Below, piece after piece: positions 17,179 to 26,119 of a DNA stretch of 64,000 nucleotides. Location: positions 744,001 through 808,000 of the forward strand of contig CANLLF010000001.1 in NCBI GenBank assembly GCA_947491935.1. The letters run 5' to 3'. Position numbers and translations under genes: made by a program. How positions within the stretch are numbered: position 1 is the stretch's first letter; each line of letters begins with the position of its first letter. This DNA comes from an uncultured Roseicyclus sp. Its GTDB lineage: Bacteria; Pseudomonadota; Alphaproteobacteria; Rhodobacterales; Rhodobacteraceae. The notes below the pieces were generated by a model. The model saw nothing but the letters and a program-made list of their open reading frames with translations. It was not told where the DNA came from and did no database searches.

Positions 17179-17264
17179 GGGGTCACTCCGATGGGTCAGG
17201 GCGCGCATATACGGCCAGCGTGCCGGAATGCCAAGCTGGTTGGTCGCGTGCCTCCGGCCTGCGG

Positions 17265-18023
17265 CTATACCCCACCCCATTCCCCCCGCGCCACAAGCAC
17301 GTCTTTCAGGATCGATGGCCGGTCGGTCATGATCCCGCGCACGCCGATATCCAGCAATTGTATCATCTGATCGGCTTCATCCACCGTCCAGACCTGCACA
17401 TCGATGCCCCGCGCACTGGCCGCCCGCACGAAGCGCGGCGTGACCACCGGAATGCTTTTGTGGGTGGGCGGCACCTGCAGAACCGGGAAGGTGGAGCGCG
17501 GCGTGGGCAGGCCCCAGCCCGCCAGCCACACCCCCAGCACGCCCGATTGCGCGGGGGACCAGCACAGGCCCGCCCCCAGCGCCGCCCGGATCGCCGCCGT
17601 CCGGCGCGCCTCGAAAGAGCCGACGCAGACCCGCGACATTGCATCTGCATCACGGATAACTTCCGCTAGCAGGCCCGGGGATCGGTCGCATTTCAGCTCG
17701 AAATTCACCCGAAGCGCGGGGAAGCTGCTCAGAAGCTCTCGCGCCTGAGGGATCGCCGCGCCGCCATGGGTGCGGATCGTGGCCAGATCCGCCCAATCCA
17801 GATCGGCGATCCGCGCCACCTCCCCGGTCATCCGCTCCAGCGTGTCGTCGTGATGGATCACCACAACGCCATCGCGGGTGGCATGCACATCCGTCTCGAT
17901 ATGGGTGAAGCCCATTTCGACCGCCCGCGCAAACGCCTCCATCGTGTTTTCCTCGGCCTCCAACGACCCGCCGCGATGGGCGAAGGCAATCGGGTGCGGG
18001 AAATCCAGAAACGGGTGCGTCAT
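17265..18023 (-). CDS. ugpQ: Glycerophosphodiester phosphodiesterase
   Basis: 252-residue GDPD-family enzyme that hydrolyses glycerophosphodiesters to glycerol 3-phosphate and an alcohol. Catalytic landmarks are AFAHRGGSLEAEENT, HIETDVHATRDGVVVIHHDD (Glu-x-Asp and His) and FELKCD; the C-terminal VQVWTVDEADQMIQLLDIGVRGIMTDRP is also typical. No signal peptide, so cytoplasmic. Its ATG at 18021-18023 overlaps the metR stop by 4 bp, which fixes the start and shows translational coupling to metR. The in-frame sequence upstream of 18023 belongs to another frame of metR and is not part of this gene. Confidence 0.9.
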   Translation of the reverse strand: MTHPFLDFPHPIAFAHRGGSLEAEENTMEAFARAVEMGFTHIETDVHATRDGVVVIHHDDTLERMTGEVARIADLDWADLATIRTHGGAAIPQARELLSSFPALRVNFELKCDRSPGLLAEVIRDADAMSRVCVGSFEARRTAAIRAALGAGLCWSPAQSGVLGVWLAGWGLPTPRSTFPVLQVPPTHKSIPVVTPRFVRAASARGIDVQVWTVDEADQMIQLLDIGVRGIMTDRPSILKDVLVARGEWGGV

Positions 18024-18928
18024 GCTCGTCGCTGCAATTTCAGCGGCTCGGACCGGCAGAGCTTCAGCACATGGGACATGAACGGTTTGGCGGTGTCTTC
18101 CGCGCGGCTCGCCCCGTAAAGGCGGCGGGTGATGCCGGTTTCCGTCAGGGATTTCGTGACGATGGATTGGCTCGTACCCACATCGCGCACCACCCAATCG
18201 GGCAGAACGGAGACGCCCCGCCCGGAGGCCACCAGCAGCAGGATCACCGCCGACAATTCCACCTGCCGCACGGCCTTGGGCTCTACCCCTGCCGGGAACA
18301 GCAATTGGCTGAACACGTCGAGGCGCGGGCGATCGACTGGATAGGTGATCAGCGTCTGATCGGCAAAATCCCCCGCTTCCACGAACGGTTTTTGCGCCAG
18401 CGGATGATCGGCGGCGCAGACAAAGACCGGCTCGTAATCGAAAAGCGGTGTGAAATCGACGCCCGCCAACGCCTCGGGATCGCTCGAAATCACCAGATCC
18501 ACATCCTGCCGGATCAGCGCCGGAAGCGCCTCGAATTGCAGGCCCGGGCGGATATCCACGTCCACATCCGCCCATGTCTGGCGGAACGCTTCCAGCACCG
18601 GCAGCAGCCAATCGAAACAGGCATGGCATTCAATCGCGATATGCAGCCGCCCCGATTTGCCCGCCCGCAGGCCCTCGAAATCCTCCTCCAATGCCGCGAC
18701 GCGCGGCAGAACCTCTTCGGCAAGCCGCAGGAACTTCATGCCCGCCGACGACAGGCGCATCGGTTTGGAGCGCCGCACGAACAGCTCCACGCCGGTCTGA
18801 TCCTCCAGCCCCTTGATCTGGTGGCTCAGGGCGGATTGCGTGATGTGCAGGCTCTCCGCCGCCCGCGCCAGCCCGCCTTCCTCGTGGATGGCCTTGATCG
18901 TGCGCAGGTGCCGAAACTCGATATGCAT
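18020..18928 (-). CDS. metR: LysR-family regulator MetR
   Basis: 302-residue LysR-type activator of methionine genes, responsive to homocysteine in characterised members. The N-terminal winged helix-turn-helix (GGLARAAESLHITQSALSHQI) and the effector domain segments RLHIAIECHACFDWLLPVLEAF, DLVISSDPEALAGVDFTPLFDYE and LITYPVDRPRLDVFSQLLFPAGVEP follow the MetR pattern closely. It is divergent from metF, the classic arrangement in which MetR controls both genes from the shared region. The glycerophosphodiesterase is translationally coupled downstream. Confidence 0.9.
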   Translation of the reverse strand: MHIEFRHLRTIKAIHEEGGLARAAESLHITQSALSHQIKGLEDQTGVELFVRRSKPMRLSSAGMKFLRLAEEVLPRVAALEEDFEGLRAGKSGRLHIAIECHACFDWLLPVLEAFRQTWADVDVDIRPGLQFEALPALIRQDVDLVISSDPEALAGVDFTPLFDYEPVFVCAADHPLAQKPFVEAGDFADQTLITYPVDRPRLDVFSQLLFPAGVEPKAVRQVELSAVILLLVASGRGVSVLPDWVVRDVGTSQSIVTKSLTETGITRRLYGASRAEDTAKPFMSHVLKLCRSEPLKLQRRA

Positions 18929-19021
18929 ATGAAACTCATATTGATGATGAGAGTTATGAATTTGTTGATTGCCTGCATCTATGCGACATCGATAAGCGAC
19001 ATTTCAAGGATCATTCCCGCC
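18929..19021. promoter_or_regulatory. metR-metF divergent promoter region
   Basis: The 93-bp AT-richer spacer contains an imperfect dyad, AACTCAT at 18933-18939 and ATGAGAGTT at 18947-18955, and TGAA-like half sites (ATGAAAC at 18929-18935, TATGAAT at 18955-18961). LysR proteins bind such dyads between divergent genes. Exact MetR boxes and start points cannot be set by eye. Confidence 0.45.
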
Positions 19022-19891
19022 ATGGCCTCTGCTCCCCGCGTTTCGTTCGAATTCTTCCCCCCCAAATCGCTGGAGGGGTCGTTCCGGCTGTGGGAGACGC
19101 TCGGCACGCTGGCGCCGTTGGGCCCGCAATTCGTCTCCGTAACCTATGGTGCGGGCGGGACCACGCGGAAGCTGACGCACGAGGCCGTCACGGCGATTGA
19201 CGCCAATTTCGGCGTCCCCGTCGCCGCGCACCTGACCTGCGTGGACGCCACCCGCGCCGAAACGCTTGAAATCGCCGATGCCTATGCCGAAGCGGGGGTT
19301 AACCAGATCGTCGCGCTCCGCGGTGATCCGCCCAAGGGCGCAGACGGCTTCACGCCGCATCCCGATGGCTTCGCCTCCTCCGTCGAGTTGATCGCGGCGC
19401 TGGCCGCAACCGGCAAATTCGATATCCGCGTGGGCGCCTACCCCGATATCCACCCCGACGCGCCGTCGATGCAGGCCTGCGTCGATTTCCTCAAGCGCAA
19501 GCTCGATGCCGGGGCCACATCCGCCATCACGCAATTCTTCTTCGAGGCCGAAACCTTCTTTCGCTTCCGCGACGCCTGTGCCGTGGCCGGGATCGAGGCC
19601 CCGATCATCCCCGGCATCCTCCCGATCGAGGATTGGACCCGCGCGCGCCGCTTCGCCACCGCCTGCGGGGCCGTCATCCCGATCTGGCTCGATGAGGCCT
19701 TTACCGCCGCCCTCCGCGACGGGCGGGAGGATCTGTTGTCGACGGCGATCTGCACCGAATTGTGCAGTGACCTCATCGACGGAGGTGTGAACGACCTGCA
19801 TTTCTACACCCTCAACAAGCCCGAACTCACCCGCGACGTCTGCGCCGCACTGGGGGTCGTGCCCAAGGTCTCCCTGGCCGAAGTCGCCTGA
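19022..19891 (+). CDS. metF: 5,10-methylenetetrahydrofolate reductase
   Basis: 289-residue FAD enzyme that reduces 5,10-methylene-THF to 5-methyl-THF for methionine synthesis. Family landmarks: VSFEFFPPKS at the N-terminus, VSVTYGAGGTTR, AHLTCVDATR, NQIVALRGDPPKG, GAYPDIHPDAPS and SAITQFFFEAETFFRF, then IPGILPIEDW. The start at 19022 (MASAPRVSFEFF) matches other MetF N-termini; the reading frame upstream merely continues through the divergent promoter and the antisense of metR. Likely activated by MetR. Confidence 0.95.
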   Translation: MASAPRVSFEFFPPKSLEGSFRLWETLGTLAPLGPQFVSVTYGAGGTTRKLTHEAVTAIDANFGVPVAAHLTCVDATRAETLEIADAYAEAGVNQIVALRGDPPKGADGFTPHPDGFASSVELIAALAATGKFDIRVGAYPDIHPDAPSMQACVDFLKRKLDAGATSAITQFFFEAETFFRFRDACAVAGIEAPIIPGILPIEDWTRARRFATACGAVIPIWLDEAFTAALRDGREDLLSTAICTELCSDLIDGGVNDLHFYTLNKPELTRDVCAALGVVPKVSLAEVA

Positions 19892-19957
19892 TAATCCGCC
19901 ACGCGACATCGCCCATGGGTCGCTCCAAACGCGGCCAGCCTTCCATTGGTCCTCAAT

Positions 19958-20080
19958 ACCCCCGGGGGTCAGCGGCTTTTTTCCTCGGAAAAGCCGCCAA
20001 GGGGGCAGCGCCCCCTTCTCCAAACGAAGATGCAGGCCCCAACATCGCCGTGGAGCCCACAATTTTCCCTTGGAAAATTG
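19958..20080. repeat. Cluster of four palindromes (REP/BIME-like intergenic element)
   Basis: Four perfect inverted repeats in 123 bp: 19958-19969, 19972-19980 with 19989-19997, 20001-20006 with 20010-20015, and 20060-20068 with 20072-20080. Similar GC-rich palindromes occur between argD and argF (22091-22110) and between folD and fhs (59372-59418). The first hairpins could also terminate metF. Confidence 0.6.
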
Positions 20081-20201
20081 CCCCCGGCGACCGCGCAGCG
20101 GGCGCAACACGGACCCGTGCGTCAGCCGACATACGCCCCGACATGGTTAAGCAATCGCTATTAGAATCGCGTTTTACATTAAAAAACAGCGCCATAACCC
20201 C

Positions 20202-20217
20202 TTATCAACCTTGATAA
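20202..20217. promoter_or_regulatory. Palindrome TTATCAA-CC-TTGATAA upstream of the thioesterase
   Basis: Perfect 7-bp arms around a 2-bp centre, 70 bp upstream of the thioesterase start and flanked by AT-rich sequence, as expected for a dimeric repressor site. A GAATC (GANTC-type methylation) site is at 20164-20168. No regulator can be assigned. Confidence 0.4.
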
Positions 20218-20286
20218 CCCTGCGCGCCCTTGCACCCATTCGCGCCCCATGGCCTCCTGCCCCCGCACGACCAGCGGAGCCTATCT

Positions 20287-20775
20287 ATGCCCACCCCTCA
20301 CTTCGCCGCCGACATCCAAGGCCTCCCCTCCCGCCACCGGCTGCTCTCCATGTCCGGCCTCGATTTCATGCGCGCCATGCTGGCCGGCGACCTCGCCCAC
20401 CCGCCCATCGGCCAGACCCTCGGCTACCACCTCGACAGCGTCGAAGACGGCCGCGTGATCTTCCGCGGCACGCCGAGTTTCGACAGTATGAATCCGATGG
20501 GCTCCGTCCATGGCGGCTGGTACGGCACTCTGCTGGACAGCTGCATGGCCTGCGCGGTGATGACGAAGGTCCCCAAAGGCTCCGCCTACACCACGCTCGA
20601 ATACAAGGTGAACATCACCCGCGCGATCCCGGTGGGATGCGAGATCCTGGCCGAAGGCGTGGTCAGCCATGCGGGCCGCTCCACCGGCGTCGCCGAAGGC
20701 ACGATCCGCGACGCGGAGACGGGTAAACTCTACGCCACCGGCTCCACCACCTGCCTCATCATGGTTGCCACTTGA
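20287..20775 (+). CDS. PaaI-family hotdog-fold thioesterase
   Basis: 162-residue acyl-CoA thioesterase-like protein. The hotdog-fold signature is FDSMNPMGSVHGGWYGTLLDSCMACAVM, where the HGG segment and the following Asp form the active site, and TTLEYKVNITRAIPVG is the adjacent strand. Start at 20287 (MPTPHFAADIQG); an upstream in-frame Met at 20230 would add proline-rich sequence and is less likely. The substrate is unknown. It stands just upstream of argD with an 82-bp gap. Confidence 0.82.
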   Translation: MPTPHFAADIQGLPSRHRLLSMSGLDFMRAMLAGDLAHPPIGQTLGYHLDSVEDGRVIFRGTPSFDSMNPMGSVHGGWYGTLLDSCMACAVMTKVPKGSAYTTLEYKVNITRAIPVGCEILAEGVVSHAGRSTGVAEGTIRDAETGKLYATGSTTCLIMVAT

Positions 20776-20857
20776 CCCCATCAGCATCGTTGAATTGACT
20801 TGGGGTCGGCCCCGGTGCATTCCGGGCGCTTCTTTTTACCCCATGGAGACGAGCCAC

Positions 20858-22048
20858 ATGATCTCGCCGGTCCTGCCAAGCTATAGCCGCGCAAACCTCT
20901 CCTTCGTCAAAGGCGAAGGGTCCTGGTTGGTTGAGGCCGACGGGCGACGTTTCCTCGATTTCGCCAGCGGCATCGCCGTGATGTCGCTCGGCCACGGGCA
21001 CCCCAAGGTCGTGCAGGCGCTGGTCGATCAGGCCAACGCGCTCTGGCACACGTCGAACCTCTACGAGGTGCCGCAGCAAAAGGCACTGGCCGAACGGCTG
21101 GTGGAGCACACCTTCGCCGACACCGTCTTCTTCTGCAATTCCGGGACGGAAGCCGCCGAACTGGCGATCAAGATGGCGCGGAAGTACCGGACAGAAACAG
21201 GCAGCCCGGACCGGATGACGATCCTCACCTTCGAGGGGTCGTTTCACGGACGGTCCACCGGCGCGATTTCCGCCGCGGGGTCCGAGAAGCTCACCAAGGG
21301 CTTCGGCCCCCTTCTGCCCGGCTTCCGTACCTTGCCCTTCGGCGATCACGACGCCCTGCGTGAGGCGGCCGCCGCCCCGAACGTGGGCGCGATTATGGTG
21401 GAACCGATCCAGGGGGAAGGCGGCATCCGCCCGCTCCCCGATGTCTGCCTGAAAGGCCTGCGCGATCTCTGTGACGAACACGGGCTCTTGCTGATCCTCG
21501 ATGAGATCCAATGCGGCATGGGCCGGACGGGCAAGCTCTTCGCCCATGAATGGGCAGGCATCACTCCCGATATCATGCTGGTCGCCAAAGGCATCGGGGG
21601 CGGCTTCCCGCTCGGCGCATTGCTGGCCACCGAGGAGGCCGCCATGGGCATGACCGCCGGCACCCACGGCTCCACTTATGGCGGCAACCCGCTTGGCTGC
21701 GCCGTGGGCGGCGCGGTGATGGACGTGATCACCGAAGACGGGTTCCTCGATGGCGTCGTCGCCAAGGCGGGCTTCCTGCGGCAGAAGCTAGAAGGCCTTG
21801 TCGCCGCCCACCCCGATGTGTTCGACGGCATCCGGGGCGAGGGCCTGATCCTCGGCCTCAAATGCAAGATCCCGCCCGCCGAGATCGTGGCCGAAGGGTA
21901 CAGACACGCGGTGCTCACCGTGCCCGCCGCCGACAACGCCCTGCGCATCCTGCCCGCGCTCACAATCAGCGACGCGGAGATCACGGAGGGGATCGACCGC
22001 CTGGATGCCGCCGCCACGGCCCTGTCGCGCCGAACAGCCGCCGAGTGA
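20858..22048 (+). CDS. argD: Acetylornithine aminotransferase
   Basis: 396-residue class III PLP aminotransferase that makes N-acetylornithine from the semialdehyde (and may serve in lysine synthesis). Landmarks: FLDFASGIAVMSLGHGHP, FFCNSGTEAAELAIKMARKY (PLP phosphate), LLILDEIQCGMGRTGKLFAHE, and the Schiff-base Lys244 in LVAKGIGGGFPLGALLATEE; THGSTYGGNPLGCAV follows. The ATG at 20858 has GGAGAC 8 nt upstream and gives the canonical N-terminus. It heads an arginine gene run with argF. Confidence 0.93.
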   Translation: MISPVLPSYSRANLSFVKGEGSWLVEADGRRFLDFASGIAVMSLGHGHPKVVQALVDQANALWHTSNLYEVPQQKALAERLVEHTFADTVFFCNSGTEAAELAIKMARKYRTETGSPDRMTILTFEGSFHGRSTGAISAAGSEKLTKGFGPLLPGFRTLPFGDHDALREAAAAPNVGAIMVEPIQGEGGIRPLPDVCLKGLRDLCDEHGLLLILDEIQCGMGRTGKLFAHEWAGITPDIMLVAKGIGGGFPLGALLATEEAAMGMTAGTHGSTYGGNPLGCAVGGAVMDVITEDGFLDGVVAKAGFLRQKLEGLVAAHPDVFDGIRGEGLILGLKCKIPPAEIVAEGYRHAVLTVPAADNALRILPALTISDAEITEGIDRLDAAATALSRRTAAE

Positions 22049-22090
22049 TTTCGCCCGCCCCCTCTTTGTTCCTCGAACATGCCGGGGAGC

Positions 22091-22110
22091 GCGAGGGGCT
22101 GGCCCCTCGC
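22091..22110. repeat. Perfect GC-rich hairpin between argD and argF
   Basis: GCGAGGGGC at 22091-22099 and GCCCCTCGC at 22102-22110 form a 9-bp perfect stem with a 2-nt centre, inside the 90-bp argD-argF gap and 29 bp before the argF start. It may modulate argF translation or mRNA decay, or be a copy of the palindromes seen at 19958-20080. Confidence 0.6.
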
Positions 22111-22138
22111 TCCTTTCGCCAACCAAAGGCGCCTTCAG

Positions 22139-23065
22139 ATGAACCATTTCCTCGACATCAATAAAACCGACCCCGCCGACCTGCGGCACATGATCGACCA
22201 TGCCAGCACGATGAAGGCCGCACGCCGGGGCCTGCCCAAGGGCACGCCCGATGCCGATCAACCGCTCGCAGGCCACATGGTGGCGCTGATCTTCGAAAAG
22301 CCCTCCACCCGCACACGGGTTTCATTCGATCTGGGTGTGCGGCAGATGGGCGGGCAGACGATGGTGCTGTCCGGCTCGGAAATGCAGCTTGGCCACGGCG
22401 AAACCATCGCCGACACCGCCCGCGTGCTCAGCCGCTATGTGGACCTCATCATGATCCGCACCTTCGAGGAGGACGTTCTGCTGGAAATGGCTGAGCACGC
22501 CACGGTGCCGGTCATCAACGGGCTGACCAACCGCACCCATCCCTGCCAGATCATGGCCGATGTGATGACGTTCGAAGAACATCGTGGCCCGATCAAGGGC
22601 AAGAAGGTCGTCTGGTGCGGGGATGGCAACAACGTCTTCGCCTCCTTCGCCCATGCCGCCGGGCAATTCGGCTTCGACCTGATCTTTTCCGGCCCGCCTA
22701 CGCTTGATCCCGAGCGGGGGTTTCTTGAGGAGGCCCGCGCCAAGGGCGTGACTGTCGAGATCGAGAGAGATCCGGCCAAAGCCGCCGATGGGGCTGATCT
22801 GGTCGTCACCGACACCTGGGTGTCCATGCATGACAGCCAGACCGCGCGGGAACGGCGCCACAATCAGCTGCGCCCCTATCAGGTGAATGCGGAGCTGATG
22901 GCCCATGCCAAGCCCGATGCGCTTTTCATGCATTGCCTGCCCGCGCACCGGAACGAGGAGGCGACGGATGCGGTGATGGACGGCCCGAATTCGGTGATCT
23001 TCGATGAGGCAGAGAACCGCCTTCACGCCCAGAAGGCCATCCTGCGCTGGTGCCTGAATGCTTAG
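22139..23065 (+). CDS. argF: Ornithine carbamoyltransferase
   Basis: 308-residue anabolic enzyme forming citrulline from ornithine and carbamoyl phosphate. The carbamoyl-phosphate motif STRTR is at residues 56-60 ([15 protein letters not shown]), followed by [30 protein letters not shown], and near the C-terminus [11 protein letters not shown] with the HCLP ornithine-site motif. The start at 22139 matches family length; the longer upstream reading crosses the hairpin. It overlaps the following hydrolase by 8 bp. Confidence 0.95.
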   Translation: MNHFLDINKTDPADLRHMIDHASTMKAARRGLPKGTPDADQPLAGHMVALIFEKPSTRTRVSFDLGVRQMGGQTMVLSGSEMQLGHGETIADTARVLSRYVDLIMIRTFEEDVLLEMAEHATVPVINGLTNRTHPCQIMADVMTFEEHRGPIKGKKVVWCGDGNNVFASFAHAAGQFGFDLIFSGPPTLDPERGFLEEARAKGVTVEIERDPAKAADGADLVVTDTWVSMHDSQTARERRHNQLRPYQVNAELMAHAKPDALFMHCLPAHRNEEATDAVMDGPNSVIFDEAENRLHAQKAILRWCLNA

Positions 23066-23987
23066 GAATCTGCTCCTTGCGCTGCTCCTCGCCGGGCCCG
23101 CGGCAGCGCAGAGTATCGAGTTGACGGTCGACGGCCCGGCAGGCGGATTGGCGGGAACACTTGAAGGAACGACAGGCGCGCAGGCCGCCCTGATCCTGCC
23201 CGGCTCCGGCCCGACCGACCGCAATGGCAACAACGCGGCGGGGCTGTCCACGGACGCTTATCGCCTGCTGGCGGAAGGCCTCGCCGAGGGCGGTTTCCCC
23301 ACCCTTCGCATCGACAAACGCGGAATCGGGGAAAGCGGAGGCGACGGCAACGCCGTCAGCCTGGCCGCTTACCGCGACGATACAGCGGCGTGGATCGCAG
23401 CGCTCCGGGCCGAGACCGGGGCAGAATGTGTCTGGCTGATCGGCCATTCCGAGGGCGGCATCATCGCGCTTTTCTCCGCTAACTTGCCGGATCTCTGCGG
23501 CCTGATCCTGCTAGCCACGCCCGGCCGTCCGCTGGGGCCGATCCTTGTCGAACAGATCGCCAACCACCCGCTTTACGGTGGATATGCGGATGCCATTGCC
23601 CGTGTGGTGGAGGATCTGTCCGCGGGTCTCCCGCTGAATGTGGATGGGCTGCCGATCGAACTGGCCCTGTTGTTCCAGCCTGCCACGCTCGGCTATCTGA
23701 CCGAGCTGATTGCAACCGACCCGGCTGAGCTGGTGCGCGGGCTGACCCTTCCGATCCTTGCGGTCACCGGGGATACGGACGCGCAGGTGCCCGCCGATGC
23801 CGGCGATCATCTGTTTGCGACCAACCCGGATGTGGAGGTGGCAACCCTGCCCGGTATGACCCACACACTCAAACAGGTGGCGCCCGGCGATTTCGCCGCC
23901 GGTGCGGTGAGCTACGCGGTGCCCACCCTGCCGCTGCATGAAGATCTGCTGCCGCTCCTGCTCTCGTTCCTGCAAGGCACGGAGTGA
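23058..23987 (+). CDS. Exported alpha/beta hydrolase
   Basis: 309-residue alpha/beta-hydrolase-fold protein with a signal peptide ([17 protein letters not shown]). The oxyanion segment [15 protein letters not shown], the Arg/Gly loop [12 protein letters not shown], the nucleophile elbow GHSEGG with Ser131, a late Asp in [14 protein letters not shown] and His in GMTHTLK form a complete catalytic set. The substrate is unknown; periplasmic esterase or peptidase-like activity is likely. It overlaps argF by 8 bp and the next transporter gene by 4 bp, so it is part of the arg transcript without an obvious pathway link. Confidence 0.82.
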   Translation: MLRNLLLALLLAGPAAAQSIELTVDGPAGGLAGTLEGTTGAQAALILPGSGPTDRNGNNAAGLSTDAYRLLAEGLAEGGFPTLRIDKRGIGESGGDGNAVSLAAYRDDTAAWIAALRAETGAECVWLIGHSEGGIIALFSANLPDLCGLILLATPGRPLGPILVEQIANHPLYGGYADAIARVVEDLSAGLPLNVDGLPIELALLFQPATLGYLTELIATDPAELVRGLTLPILAVTGDTDAQVPADAGDHLFATNPDVEVATLPGMTHTLKQVAPGDFAAGAVSYAVPTLPLHEDLLPLLLSFLQGTE

Positions 23988-24919
23988 CGGGCCGCGCCGC
24001 CGCGCAGAAGGTCGCCCCGGCAACGGCCGCCGCCGCACCGGGCCCTGCGGTCGTCTTCATGCTGGGTGCCGCCACATTCATCGCCGCCACCACGCTTCTG
24101 GCCAAGGCGCTTGGCACGGACACGCTCGGGCCCGCCCTGCATCCGTTTCAGGTCAGCCATGGGCGGTTCCTGTTTGCCTGGATCGCGATTGCAGCCGCCG
24201 TCGCCGCGACGCGCCCCACGCTGACCCGTCCGCATCTGGCCCTGCATATCGGGCGCACGCTGTGCGGCTTTGCGGGTGTCACAATGATGTTTGCCGCCGC
24301 GGCGGCGATCCCGCTGGCCGATGCCACGGCGATCAGCTTCCTGAACCCGGTGTTCGGCATGATCCTTGCCATCCCGCTTCTGGGCGAAAAAGTGGGGAAA
24401 TGGCGCTGGCTGGCGGCTGCCATCGCCTTCACCGGCGCACTCGTCCTGATCCGGCCCGGCGCGGGTGCGGTGCAGGTGGGGGCCCTTCTGGCGCTCGGCG
24501 CGGCGGTGGCGCTGGGGCTGGAGCTCACCTTCATCAAGCGTTTGGCGGGCCGCGAACGGCCCCTCCAGATCCTGCTGGTCAACAACTCCCTCGGCCTTCT
24601 CATCGCGAGCCTTGCGGTTCTGGCGGTGTGGCAGCCCCCCAGCGCGGCCCAATGGGCGGCTCTGGCCGGTCTCGGCCTTGCCATGGCGGTGGCGCAGCTG
24701 TGTTTCGTGAACGCATTGGCCCGCGCGGATGCAAGCTTCGTGACGCCGTTCTCCTACCTCACGCTTGTTTTCGCAGCCCTCTACGACTTCGCCATTTTCG
24801 GCGTCACCCCCACCGGACTGTCACTCCTCGGGGCGTCGATCATCATAGCGGGCGCCGCCCTTCTGGCGTGGCGGGAGGCGCGGGCTAACGCTCCGGGGGC
24901 GCCGTCAGAAGATCCCTGA
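23984..24919 (+). CDS. EamA/DMT-family transporter
   Basis: 311-residue inner-membrane protein with about ten hydrophobic helices in two EamA repeats, the layout of drug/metabolite exporters. Landmarks are ISFLNPVFGMILAIPLLGEKVGKWRWLAAAIAFTGALVLIRPG in the first half and FVTPFSYLTLVFAALYDFAIFG in the second. It starts with GTG in a GTGA overlap with the preceding hydrolase stop. Substrate unknown. Its last 35 bp overlap the convergent serine hydrolase gene. Confidence 0.85.
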   Translation: MTGRAAAQKVAPATAAAAPGPAVVFMLGAATFIAATTLLAKALGTDTLGPALHPFQVSHGRFLFAWIAIAAAVAATRPTLTRPHLALHIGRTLCGFAGVTMMFAAAAAIPLADATAISFLNPVFGMILAIPLLGEKVGKWRWLAAAIAFTGALVLIRPGAGAVQVGALLALGAAVALGLELTFIKRLAGRERPLQILLVNNSLGLLIASLAVLAVWQPPSAAQWAALAGLGLAMAVAQLCFVNALARADASFVTPFSYLTLVFAALYDFAIFGVTPTGLSLLGASIIIAGAALLAWREARANAPGAPSEDP

Positions 24920-25964
24920 GCGCGGAATCCACCGACTCTGCCACCTCCGCCAGATCGCCGGAGTTGACCGCCACGAAAATCGCCTCACCGGCCGCGGGGT
25001 CGATATAGGCCACCGCGTACCACAGCGTGTTGGACCCGGAATGGACGAGGCTTCCATCGTCACCCACGCCCCAGCCCATCGCGTAGCTCTGCGGGCCAAC
25101 GGGGCTGTGCAATTCGTCCCACGTGGCGGGGCTCAGGAAGCCCGCGTCGCGATCCAGATGCGCGCGCAGATAACGCAACATGTCTTCGGTGGTCAGGTGA
25201 ACTCGCCCTGCCGGTCCCATGGCGGGAATATTGTCCGCGTCCGATCCTTGCCCCGCCGCGCGGATGCCGCCGAACAGCCGTGCGGAATGCCCCTCGGCCA
25301 CGTCGCCCTGGGGCGGGCCGAACCCCGCGCTTGTGATCCCGAGGGGCGCGAAGACCTCCGCCGCGATCAACTCCTCCCACGATGCGCCGCCCACCACCTC
25401 CAGCATCGCACCGGCCACAACGTAGCCCGCATTGGAATAGAGGTATTCACCTCGCGGGCCCACGGGCTCCTGCCCCAGCATCTCCTCCACGTAGGTGCCG
25501 CGCGGACCCTGCCCCAGCATCATCGCCCTGATCCGTCCGATATTCGGGGCCATGCCCGATGCATGGGTCAGAAAATCACGCAAGGGCACCACGTCCCAGG
25601 CCGGGTGCCGGTCCGGATAGGTCGCGCCCAGAACCTCCGCGACGGTGCTGTCCCACGTGATCATATCGGCCTCCACCAGCCGTGCCGCCAAGGTTGCGGT
25701 CATGGATTTCGTCAGGGACCCGACATGCCACAGCTCCTCCGCGGTCACCGGCGTGCTGCCATCCAGAACGCGATCGCCTGCAACCGCGAAGACCATACCG
25801 TCGGCCGATACGCGCCCGGCAGTCGCCGCCGGGATCGCCGGATCCGAAGCGAGGCTGTTGGCAATCGCATCGGGCGGGCTTTGCGCCAGCCCCGGTGCCG
25901 CGACGGCCACGCCCAGGACGACCGCGGTTGCGCCCCACATAAGCCTGTTCGTCCGCTGTCGCAT
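24885..25964 (-). CDS. Exported serine hydrolase, beta-lactamase/class C PBP fold
   Basis: 359-residue protein with a signal peptide (ending VAAPGLAQ). It has the penicillin-binding-protein/beta-lactamase triad: SLTK at 83-86 (SxxK), YSN (YxN) in GEYLYSNAGYVVAG, and the KTG-equivalent HSGS in DGSLVHSGSNTLW. The family covers esterases, D-amino peptidases and class C beta-lactamases, so substrate is open. The ATG at 25964 follows GGAGG with 6-nt spacing; the longer reading adds a highly basic segment before the signal peptide and is rejected. Confidence 0.85.
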   Translation of the reverse strand: MRQRTNRLMWGATAVVLGVAVAAPGLAQSPPDAIANSLASDPAIPAATAGRVSADGMVFAVAGDRVLDGSTPVTAEELWHVGSLTKSMTATLAARLVEADMITWDSTVAEVLGATYPDRHPAWDVVPLRDFLTHASGMAPNIGRIRAMMLGQGPRGTYVEEMLGQEPVGPRGEYLYSNAGYVVAGAMLEVVGGASWEELIAAEVFAPLGITSAGFGPPQGDVAEGHSARLFGGIRAAGQGSDADNIPAMGPAGRVHLTTEDMLRYLRAHLDRDAGFLSPATWDELHSPVGPQSYAMGWGVGDDGSLVHSGSNTLWYAVAYIDPAAGEAIFVAVNSGDLAEVAESVDSALRDLLTAPPER

Positions 25965-26119
25965 CGCGTGCCTCCGCTGCCTTTTCGCCCGATGCACCTT
26001 GTCTCTCCGGACGGGCCGCATCACAATGGGGCTTTCAATCGCTGGCGTCTCGCCCCATATGGGCAGGCTGATACCAGAGCGCCGCTCGTGGCGGAATGAA
26101 CAGATCGGAAAGTGCGGAT

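Larger units (their letters stand above)
19892..20286. other. 395-bp gene-free spacer rich in palindromes
   Basis: No credible gene. It holds a series of perfect inverted repeats: ACCCCCGGGGGT (19958-19969), GCGGCTTTT/AAAAGCCGC (19972-19997), GGGGGC/GCCCCC (20001-20015), CAATTTTCC/GGAAAATTG (20060-20080) and TTATCAA/TTGATAA (20202-20217). The first four look like a mosaic intergenic repeat element; the last lies in an AT-rich stretch (about 20130-20220) suited to a promoter for the thioesterase gene. Confidence 0.7.

Noticed and set aside
17265-18629. 454-residue form of the glycerophosphodiesterase
   Set aside because: The N-terminal half is metR in another frame; the ATGA junction at 18020-18023 fixes the true start.
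18071-19021. N-terminal extension of metF to 606 residues
   Set aside because: It would run antisense to metR and through the divergent promoter; MetF homologues start at the MASAPRVSFEFF site.
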